Assembly (NCBI RefSeq): GCF_000764025.1
Contig: NZ_KN234758.1
Coordinates: forward strand, 1 to 63,812
Reading direction: 5' to 3'
Length of the DNA stretch: 63,812 nt
Origin: Pseudohaliea rubra DSM 19751
GTDB taxonomy: Bacteria; Pseudomonadota; Gammaproteobacteria; Pseudomonadales; Halieaceae
The notes beneath the pieces were generated by a model that was given only the letters and a program-made list of their open reading frames with translations, did no database searches and had not been told where the DNA came from. The first letter of the stretch is position 1; every line of letters begins with the position of its first letter. Made by a program: the position numbers and the translations under genes. Of this stretch, positions 53,003-63,812 are shown piece after piece.

Positions 53003-54132
53003 ACCGCGCCGACCTCTACCTCCGCGCGGACCCCGTGCTCGCCGGCCTGGGCCTGGCCCTTGTGCTGATCGGTCTGGTTGCCATCACCTCGGCCTCCATC
53101 GGCTATGCCGAGGCGCAATTCAACAACCCGTGGCACCACGCCGAGCGCCACGGCAGCTACATCGTCGCCGCCCTGGCCCTCGCGCTGGTCGTGTACGCGG
53201 TGCCCACGGGTTTCTGGTACGACAGTGCCTGGCTCTGGTTGCTGCTCTGCCTGGCGCTGCTGGCCCTGGTGCTGGTGCCCGGCATTGGCAGATCCGTCAA
53301 CGGCAGCCAGCGCTGGCTGCCCCTGGGCCCGCTGACGCTGCAGCCCTCGGAGCTGGTCAAGGGGGCGAGCGTGCTGTTCCTGGCCGGCTACCTGGTGCGC
53401 CAGCAGGCCGCCGTGCGCAGCACCTGGCAGGGCTTTTTGCGGCCCATGCTTGTGCTCGGGGTCATCGCGCTGCTGCTGCTCTTCGAGCCGGACTTCGGCG
53501 CCACGGTGATTGTCATGGGCACAGCCTTCGGCATGCTGTTCCTCGCCGGCATGAAGCTGCTGCACTTTTTCATCGTCATCGGCCTGTCGCTCCTCGGCCT
53601 CGCCGCGCTGATCTTCTCGGCGCCCTATCGACTGCAGCGGCTGACCGCCTACACGGACCCCTGGGCGGATCCCTACGACACGGGCTTCCAGCTTATCCAG
53701 TCGCTGATTGCCTTTGGTCGCGGCGAGTGGCTTGGCGTGGGCCTCGGCAACAGCGTGCAGAAGCTGTTCTACCTGCCGGAGGCGCATACGGATTTCGTCT
53801 TCTCCATCTGGGCCGAAGAGACAGGCTTTGTCGGCGCCGCGCTGCTTATTGGCCTGGTGCTGGCGCTGATCCTGCGCATCGGCGCCGTGGGCCGGGCCGC
53901 GGCGCGGGCCGGCGAGGACTTCGCCGCCTATGTCTGCTTCGGTGTCGCGCTGATCTTCTCCGGTCAGGCTTTTATCAACATGGGGGCGAGTTCCGGGCTT
54001 CTGCCCACCAAGGGCCTGACCCTGCCCTTCATAAGCTATGGCGGCACGGCGCTGGTTACCAGCTGCTGTCTGCTCGCCATCGTGCTGCGCATTGAGCATG
54101 ACCTGCGCGCGAACGCCGGAGGCAACCGATGA
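52999..54132 (+). CDS. ftsW: FtsW, septal peptidoglycan glycosyltransferase
   Basis: FtsW is a SEDS-family polymerase that builds septal glycan strands with FtsI. The 377-residue polytopic protein has about ten membrane segments and family motifs GSQRWLPLGPLTLQPSELVKGA, LFEPDFGATVIVMGTAF, EAHTDFVFSIWAEE and GLTLPFISYGGTALV. The start is TTG 52999, overlapping the murD stop (TTGA); no upstream start fits better. The stop overlaps the murG ATG. Confidence 0.95.
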   Translation: MNRADLYLRADPVLAGLGLALVLIGLVAITSASIGYAEAQFNNPWHHAERHGSYIVAALALALVVYAVPTGFWYDSAWLWLLLCLALLALVLVPGIGRSVNGSQRWLPLGPLTLQPSELVKGASVLFLAGYLVRQQAAVRSTWQGFLRPMLVLGVIALLLLFEPDFGATVIVMGTAFGMLFLAGMKLLHFFIVIGLSLLGLAALIFSAPYRLQRLTAYTDPWADPYDTGFQLIQSLIAFGRGEWLGVGLGNSVQKLFYLPEAHTDFVFSIWAEETGFVGAALLIGLVLALILRIGAVGRAAARAGEDFAAYVCFGVALIFSGQAFINMGASSGLLPTKGLTLPFISYGGTALVTSCCLLAIVLRIEHDLRANAGGNR

Positions 54133-55214
54133 GCGCCGCCCCGCTGGTGATGATGCTTGCCGGTGGCACCGGCGGCCACGTTTACCCGGCTCTCGCGGTG
54201 GCCGAGGAGCTGCGCGAGCGCGGCTACCGGGTGGAGTGGATCGGTACGCGCCGCGGCCTCGAGGCGCGGGTGGTGCCGGCGGCAGGCATCGTACTGCACT
54301 GCCTGGCGGTGCGCGGCCTGCGCGGCAAGAGCCCCATCGATACTGTGCGCGGCGTGCTCGCCCTCGCCGTCGCCTGCGTGCAGGCCCTGCTGCTGCTGCT
54401 GCGCCGCTGGCCACGCTGCCTCGTGGGCATGGGTGGCTATGCCTCCGGGCCCGCCGCGGTGGTTGGCTGGCTGCTGCGCCGCCCCCTGGTGCTGCACGAA
54501 CAGAATGCCGTGGCCGGCACCACGAACCGGCTGCTGGCGCCGCTGGCAAAGGTGCGGGTCTGTGGTTTCCCCGGGGCCTTTGTGAACCGTGGCGACTGCG
54601 CCGTGACCGGTAACCCGGTGCGGGCGGAGCTCGTGGCCCGGGCGGCGAGGGCGCCCTGGGACTACCGGGGCGACCGGCCCCTGCGTCTGCTGGTGCTCGG
54701 CGGCAGCCTCGGCGCCAGGGCCCTGAACGGGCTGTTCCCGGCAACGCTCGAGCACCTTGCCGCAGCCGGTGTGGCCGTAGAGCTCTGGCACCAGTGCGGT
54801 CCGGCCCACGAGCAGGTCATGGCGGACCGCTATGCGGCCCTTGGCGCGGCGGCACCGCGCTGCGCGCCCTATATCGAGGACATGGCCGGCGCCTACGGCT
54901 GGGCCGACCTGGTGCTCTGCCGCGCCGGCGCGCTGACGGTGGCCGAGCTTGCGGTGACCGGGCGCCCGGCGCTCCTGGTGCCGCTTCCCGGCGCCATCGA
55001 CAACCACCAGTACCACAATGCGCGTTTCCTCGCGGAGCAGGGCGCGGCGCGTCTCTGTCCCCAGGACACCCTGAGCCCCGAGAGCGTTGCCGCCGCTATC
55101 GGCGAACTGGCCGGCGACCCGGCGCGCCTCGCGGCCATGGCGGCCGCCGCCCGCGGCTGTGGTCGTCCGGAGGCGGCCGCCGCCGTTGCAGACCGCTGCG
55201 AGGCCCTGCTGTGA
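54129..55214 (+). CDS. murG: MurG, lipid II synthase (GlcNAc transferase)
   Basis: MurG adds GlcNAc from UDP-GlcNAc to lipid I on the inner face of the membrane. The 361-residue GT-B protein has [108 protein letters not shown] (about 250-277) and [18 protein letters not shown]. All glycine-rich loops of the family are present. The stop overlaps the murC GTG. Confidence 0.96.
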   Translation: MSAAPLVMMLAGGTGGHVYPALAVAEELRERGYRVEWIGTRRGLEARVVPAAGIVLHCLAVRGLRGKSPIDTVRGVLALAVACVQALLLLLRRWPRCLVGMGGYASGPAAVVGWLLRRPLVLHEQNAVAGTTNRLLAPLAKVRVCGFPGAFVNRGDCAVTGNPVRAELVARAARAPWDYRGDRPLRLLVLGGSLGARALNGLFPATLEHLAAAGVAVELWHQCGPAHEQVMADRYAALGAAAPRCAPYIEDMAGAYGWADLVLCRAGALTVAELAVTGRPALLVPLPGAIDNHQYHNARFLAEQGAARLCPQDTLSPESVAAAIGELAGDPARLAAMAAAARGCGRPEAAAAVADRCEALL

Positions 55215-56647
55215 TTGCCGGCGGGGAAGCCTATGTGGTGCCGGAGATGCGCCGGGTGCGCCGGATTCACATGATCGGCGTGGGGGGGACTGGCATGTGC
55301 GGCATTGCCGAGGTGCTGGTAAACCTCGGTTATGCGGTCAGTGGCTCGGACCTGCGCGCCAGCACCGTCACCGATCACCTGCGGGCCGTCGGCGTGGCCA
55401 TCTGCCTCGGCCACAGCGGCGAGCACATTGCCGGCGCCGACGTGGTCGTCACCTCCAGCGCCGTGCCGGCGGATAACCCGGAACTCGTCGCTGCCCGCGC
55501 CGCGCGCGTGCCCGTGGTGCCGCGGGCCGAGATGCTCGCCGAACTCATGCGCTATCGCCACGGCATCGCCGTGGCCGGCACCCACGGCAAGACCACCACC
55601 ACGAGCCTGATCGCTGCGGTCTTCGCCGCGGCGGGCCTCGACCCGACCTTCGTCATCGGTGGCCGGGTGAACAGCACTGGCAGCAACGCCCAGCTCGGCG
55701 CCAGTCGCTTCCTCATTGCCGAGGCCGACGAGAGCGACGCCTCCTTTCTGCATCTGCAGCCCATGGTGACGGTGGTGACCAACATCGAGGCCGACCACAT
55801 GGAAACCTACGGCGGCGACTTCGGCCGCCTCGAGGAGACCTTCGTCGGCTTTCTGCACAACCTGCCGTTTTACGGTCTCGCCGTGCTCTGCCTGGATGAC
55901 CCGGTGCTGCGCGGGCTGCTGCCCCGGGTGGGCCGGCCGACGCTGACCTACGGCTTTGCCGAGGACGCGGACTACCGCATCACGGACTTCTGCGGCGACG
56001 GGCTGCGCACCCGCTTCACGGTGCAGCGGCCGGCACCCGCGGCGCCCCTTACCGTGGACCTGGCCATGCCCGGCCGGCACAACGTGCAGAACGCTACGGC
56101 GGCCATTGCCGTGGCCACGGACGAGGGCGTTGCCGACGAGGCCATCGTCGCGAGTCTGGCGCAGTTTGCCGGCGTCGGCCGGCGCTTCTCGCTCCTTGGG
56201 GAACTCGCTCTGGACGACGGCGCGGCGCTGCTGGTCGACGACTACGGCCACCATCCGACGGAGGTGCGTGCGACCCTCGCCTCCGTGCGCCAGGCCTGGC
56301 CCGGGCGGCGCCTGGTGATGATCTACCAGCCGCACCGCTACAGCCGCACCCGGGACCTGTACGAGGACTTCGTTGCCGTGCTGTCGGCGTGCGACGCGCT
56401 GCTGCTCCTCGAGGTTTATCCGGCGGGAGAGAGCCCGGTGCCCGGCGCCGACAGCCGCTCCCTGGCGCGGAGCATTCGCCAGCGCGGCCAGCTGGAGCCG
56501 GTGTACGTGAAGGAGGCGGCGTCGGTACCGGCGACGCTTGCGGCGCTGCTCAAGGACGGCGATGTGGTCGTTACCCAGGGCGCCGGGGACATCGCCGGCC
56601 TCGCGCGGCAGCTCGCGGCCGAAGGCCTGCCGGGGGTGAATCCATGA
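55211..56647 (+). CDS. murC: MurC, UDP-MurNAc:L-alanine ligase
   Basis: MurC adds L-alanine to UDP-MurNAc, the first peptide-forming step. The 478-residue protein has [32 protein letters not shown] at its start, the ATP-binding [42 protein letters not shown] and [18 protein letters not shown] 55211 is chosen because it keeps VPEMRRVR, conserved in MurC, and overlaps the murG stop; ATG 55247 would remove 12 residues. ddlB follows with an ATGA overlap; murB is not in the cluster. Confidence 0.95.
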   Translation: MIAGGEAYVVPEMRRVRRIHMIGVGGTGMCGIAEVLVNLGYAVSGSDLRASTVTDHLRAVGVAICLGHSGEHIAGADVVVTSSAVPADNPELVAARAARVPVVPRAEMLAELMRYRHGIAVAGTHGKTTTTSLIAAVFAAAGLDPTFVIGGRVNSTGSNAQLGASRFLIAEADESDASFLHLQPMVTVVTNIEADHMETYGGDFGRLEETFVGFLHNLPFYGLAVLCLDDPVLRGLLPRVGRPTLTYGFAEDADYRITDFCGDGLRTRFTVQRPAPAAPLTVDLAMPGRHNVQNATAAIAVATDEGVADEAIVASLAQFAGVGRRFSLLGELALDDGAALLVDDYGHHPTEVRATLASVRQAWPGRRLVMIYQPHRYSRTRDLYEDFVAVLSACDALLLLEVYPAGESPVPGADSRSLARSIRQRGQLEPVYVKEAASVPATLAALLKDGDVVVTQGAGDIAGLARQLAAEGLPGVNP

Positions 56648-57573
56648 AGATCGAGACCATCCGCCACGGTCTGGTCGCGGTGCTCCTCGGCGGCGAGTCG
56701 GCGGAGCGCGAGGTGTCGCTGAAGAGCGGCGCCACTGTTGCGCAGGCCCTGGAAACCGCGGGTTTTCGCGTGCGCCGCATCGACACGGCGGGCCGGGACT
56801 GGCTCGAGCGCCTCGAAGACGTCGCCTTCGTCTTCAACGTGCTGCACGGCCCCGGCGGCGAGGACGGCACCGTGCAGGGCACCCTTGAGACCTTGCACCT
56901 GCCCTACAGCGGCAGCGGTGTGCTCGGCTCCGCCCTGGCCATGGACAAGCGCCGCAGCAAACAGCTGTGGTTGGGCCAGGGGCTGCCCACGGCGCCCTTT
57001 GAGGAGCTTGGCGAGGACAGTGATTGGGATGGTGTGATCGATCGTCTGGGCAGGGTTTTCGTGAAGCCGGTGGGCGAGGGTTCGAGCATCGGTATGGCGC
57101 CGGCGGCCACGCCGGCGGAACTGGCCGAGGCCTACCTCGGTGCCCGGGCCCACGGTAGCGGGGTGATCGCCGAGCGCTTTATCGACGGGCCGGAGTACAC
57201 GGTGGCGATCCTCGGTGACGAGGCGCTGCCGAGCATCCGCCTGCAGGCGGCCCGGGGCTTTTACGATTACCACGCCAAGTACATCGCCGATGACACGAGC
57301 TACCACGTGCCGAGCGGTCTCGACGCCGGCGACGAGGCGGCCCTCGGTCAGCTTGCGCTGGCGGCTTTTGCCGGTCTGGACTGCCGTGGCTGGGGCCGCG
57401 TTGACGTCATGCGCGACCCGGTGCACGGCTTCCAGCTGCTTGAAGCCAACACGATCCCGGGCATGACCGATCACAGCCTGGTGCCCATGGCCGCGCAGGC
57501 GGCGGGACTCACCCTGGCGGAGCTGGTCACCGGGATTATCGTCGAAAGCCTGCGCGCCTGGGGGACACGCTGA
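56644..57573 (+). CDS. ddlB: D-alanine:D-alanine ligase
   Basis: Ddl makes the D-Ala-D-Ala dipeptide used by MurF. The 309-residue ATP-grasp protein has [81 protein letters not shown] and [17 protein letters not shown]. It is slightly shorter than average but complete. ATG 56644 overlaps the murC stop and the stop overlaps ftsQ, consistent with the DdlB position in other dcw clusters. Confidence 0.95.
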   Translation: MKIETIRHGLVAVLLGGESAEREVSLKSGATVAQALETAGFRVRRIDTAGRDWLERLEDVAFVFNVLHGPGGEDGTVQGTLETLHLPYSGSGVLGSALAMDKRRSKQLWLGQGLPTAPFEELGEDSDWDGVIDRLGRVFVKPVGEGSSIGMAPAATPAELAEAYLGARAHGSGVIAERFIDGPEYTVAILGDEALPSIRLQAARGFYDYHAKYIADDTSYHVPSGLDAGDEAALGQLALAAFAGLDCRGWGRVDVMRDPVHGFQLLEANTIPGMTDHSLVPMAAQAAGLTLAELVTGIIVESLRAWGTR

Positions 57574-58382
57574 TGGCTGTCCGTCGCAAGGGCAAACCGG
57601 CAGCGAGCCGGCGCCAGGCGCCCGGCCTGCGGGCGCGGCTTCCCGGTCGCGCCGCAGTGGGCCGCTGGTTCAACGGTGCGCTGCTGCTCTGCGCCCTGGC
57701 TCTGGTGGCGGTGCTTGCGCAGCGTGCCTGGGACGGGCTCCTCGCCAGGCCCGTGGGCCGCATCGCCGTGGCCGGCAAGCTCGAGAACGTACAGCGGGAC
57801 GAGGTGCGCTCGGTGGTGGCCGGCGTCCTCGATGGCGGCTTCGTCGGCGCCGACCTCGCCGCCCTGCGCGGCCATCTCGAGGCCCTGCCCTGGGTCTACG
57901 AGGCCGCCGTGCGCCGGCGCTGGCCCGACACGCTTGAGATCACCGTGCAGGAGCAGCTGCCGATCGCGCACTGGGGCGAAGAGGGCTTCCTCAATCACGA
58001 GGCCGAGGTGTTCCGCACCAGCGCCGCGTCGCGCTGGCAGGGTCTGCCGACCCTCGACGGCCCCCCGGGCAGCCAGGAGCGCCTCATGGACTACTACCAG
58101 CGCTTGCGCGACATGCTGGCGCCGGCGGACCTGAAGGTCACGGCGCTGCGCCAGGACGAGCGGGGCCAGCTCGAGGCTCGCCTGGCCGATGGCCTGCGCC
58201 TGCGTCTCGGCAGCGAGGAATTCCTGCTGCGGGTGCAGCGCTTCATCGACTTGTATCGCGACGATCTCCAGGCCCGTGGGCCGGTAGTCGCCAGCGTCGA
58301 CCTGCGCTACGCGAGCGGAGCCGCAGTGACCTTCCACGAGCCGGCGCAGGTCGCCGTCGTGGATCCGGAACGTGGACAGTGA
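57573..58382 (+). CDS. ftsQ: Cell division protein FtsQ
   Basis: FtsQ is the bitopic scaffold that recruits FtsB/FtsL and later division proteins. The 269-residue product has a basic cytoplasmic tail ([18 protein letters not shown]), one membrane segment (FNGALLLCALALVAVLAQRA) and a POTRA domain (VGRIAVAGKLENVQRDEVRSVV..., PWVYEAAVRRRWPDTLEITVQEQLPIAHWG). A beta domain follows (LPTLDGPPGS). The start overlaps the ddlB stop (TGATG). Confidence 0.93.
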   Translation: MAVRRKGKPAASRRQAPGLRARLPGRAAVGRWFNGALLLCALALVAVLAQRAWDGLLARPVGRIAVAGKLENVQRDEVRSVVAGVLDGGFVGADLAALRGHLEALPWVYEAAVRRRWPDTLEITVQEQLPIAHWGEEGFLNHEAEVFRTSAASRWQGLPTLDGPPGSQERLMDYYQRLRDMLAPADLKVTALRQDERGQLEARLADGLRLRLGSEEFLLRVQRFIDLYRDDLQARGPVVASVDLRYASGAAVTFHEPAQVAVVDPERGQ

Positions 58383-58398
58383 GAGGGCTGGCGAGGCC

Positions 58399-59646
58399 AT
58401 GGTGGGCGGAAAAACAAGCGGAAAGGACAGGAACATGATCGTCGGACTGGACATCGGCACCTCCAAGGTCGTCGCCATCGTCGGCGAGGTGGATGCCTCG
58501 GGTCAGATCGAGATTGTCGGCATCGGCTCCCACCCGTCCAAGGGCATGAAAAAGGGCGTGGTGGTGAACATCGAGTCCACGGTGCAGTCGATCCAGCGCG
58601 CCGTGGAAGAGGCCGAGCTCATGGCCGGCTGCCAGATCCACTCGGTCTACGTGGGCATCGCCGGCAGCCACGTGCGCAGCCTGAACTCCCACGGCATTGT
58701 CGCCATCCGCGACCAGGAGGTGGCGCCGGCAGACGTGGAGCAGGTGCTCGATGCGGCGAAGGCGGTGGCCATTCCCGCGGACCAGAAGGTGCTGCACATC
58801 CTGCCGCAGGAATACGTGATCGATAACCAGGAGGGCATCCGCGAGCCCCTGGGCATGTCCGGGGTCCGCCTCGAGGCCAAGGTGCACCTGGTGACCTGCG
58901 CCGTGAACGCGGCGCAAAACGTCGAGAAATGCATTCGCCGCTGCGGCCTCGAGGTAGAAGAGGTGATCCTCGAACAGCTGGCCAGCAGCCACGCGGTGCT
59001 CACGGACGACGAGCGCGAGCTCGGCGTCTGCATCGTCGACATCGGCGGCGGCACCAGCGACATCGCGGTATTCACGGAAGGGGCGATCCGCCACACGGGG
59101 GTGATCCCCATCGCCGGGGACCAGGTGACCAACGACATTGCCATGGCCCTGCGCACGCCGTCGCAGTACGCCGAGGATATCAAGATCAAGTACGCCTGCG
59201 CGCTGACCCAGCTCGCCGGCGCGGACCAGACCATCAAGGTGCCGAGCGTCGGCGACCGGCCGCCCCGGGATCTGTCCCGGCAGTCCCTCGCCGAGGTGGT
59301 GGAGCCGCGCTACGACGAGCTGTTCACCCTGGTGCAGGGAGAGCTGCGGCGCAGCGGCTACGAGGACATGGTGCCCGCGGGCATCGTGTTCACCGGCGGA
59401 ACCTCGAAGATGGAAGGCGTCGTCGAGCTCGCCGAGGAGATCTTCCACATGCCCGTGCGGGTCGGTTATCCGCAGGCGGTGCAGGGCATGGCGGACATCG
59501 TACGCAACCCCGTTTATGCCACCGCCTGCGGGCTGCTGCACTACGCGGCGCAGCACCCGGGCGAGGCGTCCCGGGGGTTGGCGGCCGGAGACGCCGGGCC
59601 GGGCTGGTGGGCCCGCCTGCGCCAGTGGCTGGGCAGTAATTTTTAG
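58399..59646 (+). CDS. ftsA: Cell division protein FtsA
   Basis: FtsA is an actin-like protein that tethers FtsZ to the membrane. The sequence has [19 protein letters not shown], the SHI/1C subdomain ([29 protein letters not shown], about 45-73), [34 protein letters not shown], and the C-terminal amphipathic membrane-targeting helix ([13 protein letters not shown]). ATG 58399 gives 415 residues and leaves a short leader resembling Pseudomonas FtsA. ATG 58435 has the better ribosome-binding site (AAGGA, seven bases upstream) and is a real alternative (403 residues). Confidence 0.95.
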   Translation: MVGGKTSGKDRNMIVGLDIGTSKVVAIVGEVDASGQIEIVGIGSHPSKGMKKGVVVNIESTVQSIQRAVEEAELMAGCQIHSVYVGIAGSHVRSLNSHGIVAIRDQEVAPADVEQVLDAAKAVAIPADQKVLHILPQEYVIDNQEGIREPLGMSGVRLEAKVHLVTCAVNAAQNVEKCIRRCGLEVEEVILEQLASSHAVLTDDERELGVCIVDIGGGTSDIAVFTEGAIRHTGVIPIAGDQVTNDIAMALRTPSQYAEDIKIKYACALTQLAGADQTIKVPSVGDRPPRDLSRQSLAEVVEPRYDELFTLVQGELRRSGYEDMVPAGIVFTGGTSKMEGVVELAEEIFHMPVRVGYPQAVQGMADIVRNPVYATACGLLHYAAQHPGEASRGLAAGDAGPGWWARLRQWLGSNF

Positions 59647-59702
59647 GAATTTTCAACGCCGCGCTTTGCGCGGTCTCTGTGCAAAGAAAGGGGAGTATGA
59701 CC

Positions 59703-60893
59703 ATGTTTGAACTGATCGATAACGTACCGCAGAACGCGGTAATCAAGGTGATCGGGGTCGGTGGTGGCGGCGGCAACGCCGTCAAGCACATGATCGAGAA
59801 CAGCGTCGAGGGTGTGGACTTTATCTGTGCCAACACCGACTCGCAGGCCCTGTCGGACATCGATGCGCGCACGGTGCTGCAGCTCGGCGGTGACATCACC
59901 AAGGGCCTCGGCGCCGGCGCCAACCCGGACATCGGCCGGGCGGCGGCCATGGAAGACCGCGATCGCATCGCCGACGCGCTGCGCGGCTCCGACATGGTGT
60001 TCATCACCGCCGGCATGGGCGGCGGCACCGGCACCGGCGGCGCACCGGTGGTGGCCGAGGTCGCCCGGGAGCTGGGCATCCTCACGGTGGCGGTGGTCAC
60101 CCGGCCCTTTCCCTTCGAAGGCAAGAAGCGCCTCGGTATCGCCCACAACGGCATTGCGGAACTGCAGCAGCATGTCGATTCGCTGATCACCATCCCCAAC
60201 GAGAAGCTCCTCGACGTGCTCGGCAAGAACACGAGCCTGCTCGATGCCTTCAAGGAAGCCAACAATGTGCTCCTCGGCGCGGTGCAGGGCATTGCGGACC
60301 TGATCATCCGCCCCGGCATGATCAATGTCGACTTCGCCGACGTGCGCACGGTGATGTCCGAGATGGGCATGGCGATGATGGGCACGGGCAGCTCCCGTGG
60401 CGAGAACCGGGCCCGGGAGGCCGCCGAGCGCGCCATCAACAGCCCGCTGCTGGACGACATCGATCTGGAGGGCGCTCGCGGCATCCTGGTCAACATCACC
60501 GCCGGCCTTGACCTCTCCCTCGGCGAGTTCTCCGAAGTGGGCGATACCATTGAGGAGTTCGCCTCCGAGGAGGCCACGGTGGTGGTCGGCACGGTGATCG
60601 ACCCGGAACTCACCGATGAGCTGCGGGTGACCGTGGTCGCCACGGGCCTCGGTGCCGAGACGGCGCGCACGCCGCTGCAGGTGGTCGAGTCGGCGCCGCG
60701 GCGCAGCGCCGCTGCGCAGCCGCAGGCATCGGAAGAAGCTCCGGCGGATCCGGCCACGCCGGACTACCGCGACTACGACACGCCCCCGGCCCGTCGTCGC
60801 GGTGCTACCGGCGGCGGCGCACCGGCAACGGCCGAGGCCGTGGGCGGGGAGTATTTCGACATCCCCACCTTCCTCCGCCGCCAGGCCGACTGA
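59703..60893 (+). CDS. ftsZ: Cell division protein FtsZ
   Basis: FtsZ is the tubulin-like GTPase that forms the division ring. The 396-residue protein has [26 protein letters not shown], the tubulin signature [44 protein letters not shown] and the T7 loop region. A variable linker of about 65 residues follows, and the conserved C-terminal peptide is [17 protein letters not shown] 59703 lies eight bases from AAGGGGAG; ATG 59697 is too close to that site. A GC hairpin follows the stop. Confidence 0.96.
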   Translation: MFELIDNVPQNAVIKVIGVGGGGGNAVKHMIENSVEGVDFICANTDSQALSDIDARTVLQLGGDITKGLGAGANPDIGRAAAMEDRDRIADALRGSDMVFITAGMGGGTGTGGAPVVAEVARELGILTVAVVTRPFPFEGKKRLGIAHNGIAELQQHVDSLITIPNEKLLDVLGKNTSLLDAFKEANNVLLGAVQGIADLIIRPGMINVDFADVRTVMSEMGMAMMGTGSSRGENRAREAAERAINSPLLDDIDLEGARGILVNITAGLDLSLGEFSEVGDTIEEFASEEATVVVGTVIDPELTDELRVTVVATGLGAETARTPLQVVESAPRRSAAAQPQASEEAPADPATPDYRDYDTPPARRRGATGGGAPATAEAVGGEYFDIPTFLRRQAD

Positions 60894-61197
60894 CCCGCGA
60901 GGTCATCTCCCGGGCGCCGATTGCACAGCGGCGCCCGGGTCCCATCCTGCCCGTGACCTCCCCGCCACGGGCCCTGCGTCGCCCGGTCTTTTCCGGCCAT
61001 CGCGATGGCAAACGCCGGGCTGATATGCGAAACTCCCGGGCTGTATTGCGGCACCCTCAGAGCCGCGCCCGGCCTGGGCCGGTGCCACCCGCGAGGGAGC
61101 ACCCGCGCATCCCGATGACCTCGTCCCGGCGTCCCGCCGCGCGATGCACCAGGCGCAGGCGCAGCGCGCTGCCTACGCTACGGAACCAGCACAGACG
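60894..61197. other. ftsZ-secA intergenic region lacking lpxC
   Basis: These 304 bases hold the post-ftsZ hairpin and nothing else I can support. Many gammaproteobacteria carry lpxC (about 900 bp) here. A short arginine-rich ORF that ends at the secA start has no recognisable features, and I do not call it a gene. Confidence 0.8.
60909..60939 (+). terminator. Hairpin after ftsZ
   Basis: CCCGGGCGCC at 60909-60918 pairs perfectly with GGCGCCCGGG at 60930-60939 around an 11-base loop, 15 bases after the ftsZ stop. There is no T-run, so it may be an mRNA 3'-end hairpin or attenuator rather than a strict intrinsic terminator. Confidence 0.5.

Positions 61198-63812
<2,615 letters not shown>

Overview
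The window is a GC-rich (roughly two-thirds G+C by eye), gene-dense stretch of a gammaproteobacterial chromosome. The evidence is gene order: mreBCD-maf-rng-yhdP opposite gatCAB; kdsD-kdsC-lptA-lptB-rpoN-hpf-ptsN-rapZ-npr; sspAB; lpoA-yraN-diaA-dolP opposite rsmI; and a full mraZ-to-ftsZ division/cell-wall cluster followed by secA. Tight packing (ATGA or GTGA overlaps, convergent genes sharing stop bases) and several locally missing genes suggest a compact genome, perhaps a halophilic Chromatiales/Ectothiorhodospiraceae or Salinisphaerales relative. That family-level placement is inference only.

Layout. 1-5.4 kb: end of prmC, a MoeB/ThiF-type E1 enzyme, a DoxX-type membrane protein, rhlB, cysZ, an Smr protein and a small conserved protein. 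5.4-8.6 kb: gatB, gatA, gatC on the minus strand, for tRNA-dependent amidation. 8.8-17.0 kb: mreB, mreC, mreD, maf, rng and yhdP, covering cell shape and envelope. 17-26.4 kb, minus strand: darP, mgtE, the nitrogen-PTS/sigma-54 block, lptB and lptA, kdsC, kdsD and a YrbG-type exchanger. 26.6-29.5 kb: mlaC, ibaG, hisG, hisD. 29.5-33.4 kb: a DegS/AlgW protease, a Nif3-family protein, zapG and zapE. 33.7-38.8 kb: rplM-rpsI, Rieske protein plus a fused cytochrome b/c1, and sspAB. 38.8-43.5 kb: dolP, diaA, yraN, lpoA, rsmI and the RNase P RNA. 44.1-60.9 kb: the dcw cluster with a recognisable promoter and MraZ operator. 61.2 kb to the end: secA, cut by the window edge.

The most unusual content is not protein-coding. 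Four intergenic gaps (about 1.2-1.6, 33.4-33.7, 34.7-34.9 and 43.6-43.9 kb) hold copies of a paired-hairpin element. Each intact copy has two near-perfect 26-27 bp stems. Each stem carries the same roughly 23-nt core as its loop, in opposite orientation, so the two loops of one element are complementary. Middle portions of the stems differ between copies yet stay self-complementary, and in one copy both loops share the same private substitutions. I know no named family matching this description. There is no transposase or other gene inside the element.

Other points of interest are the single-ORF cytochrome b/c1 fusion, the absence of lptC, mlaFED/mlaB, murA and lpxC from places where relatives keep them, and probable non-canonical starts for diaA (CTG) and perhaps mreC.
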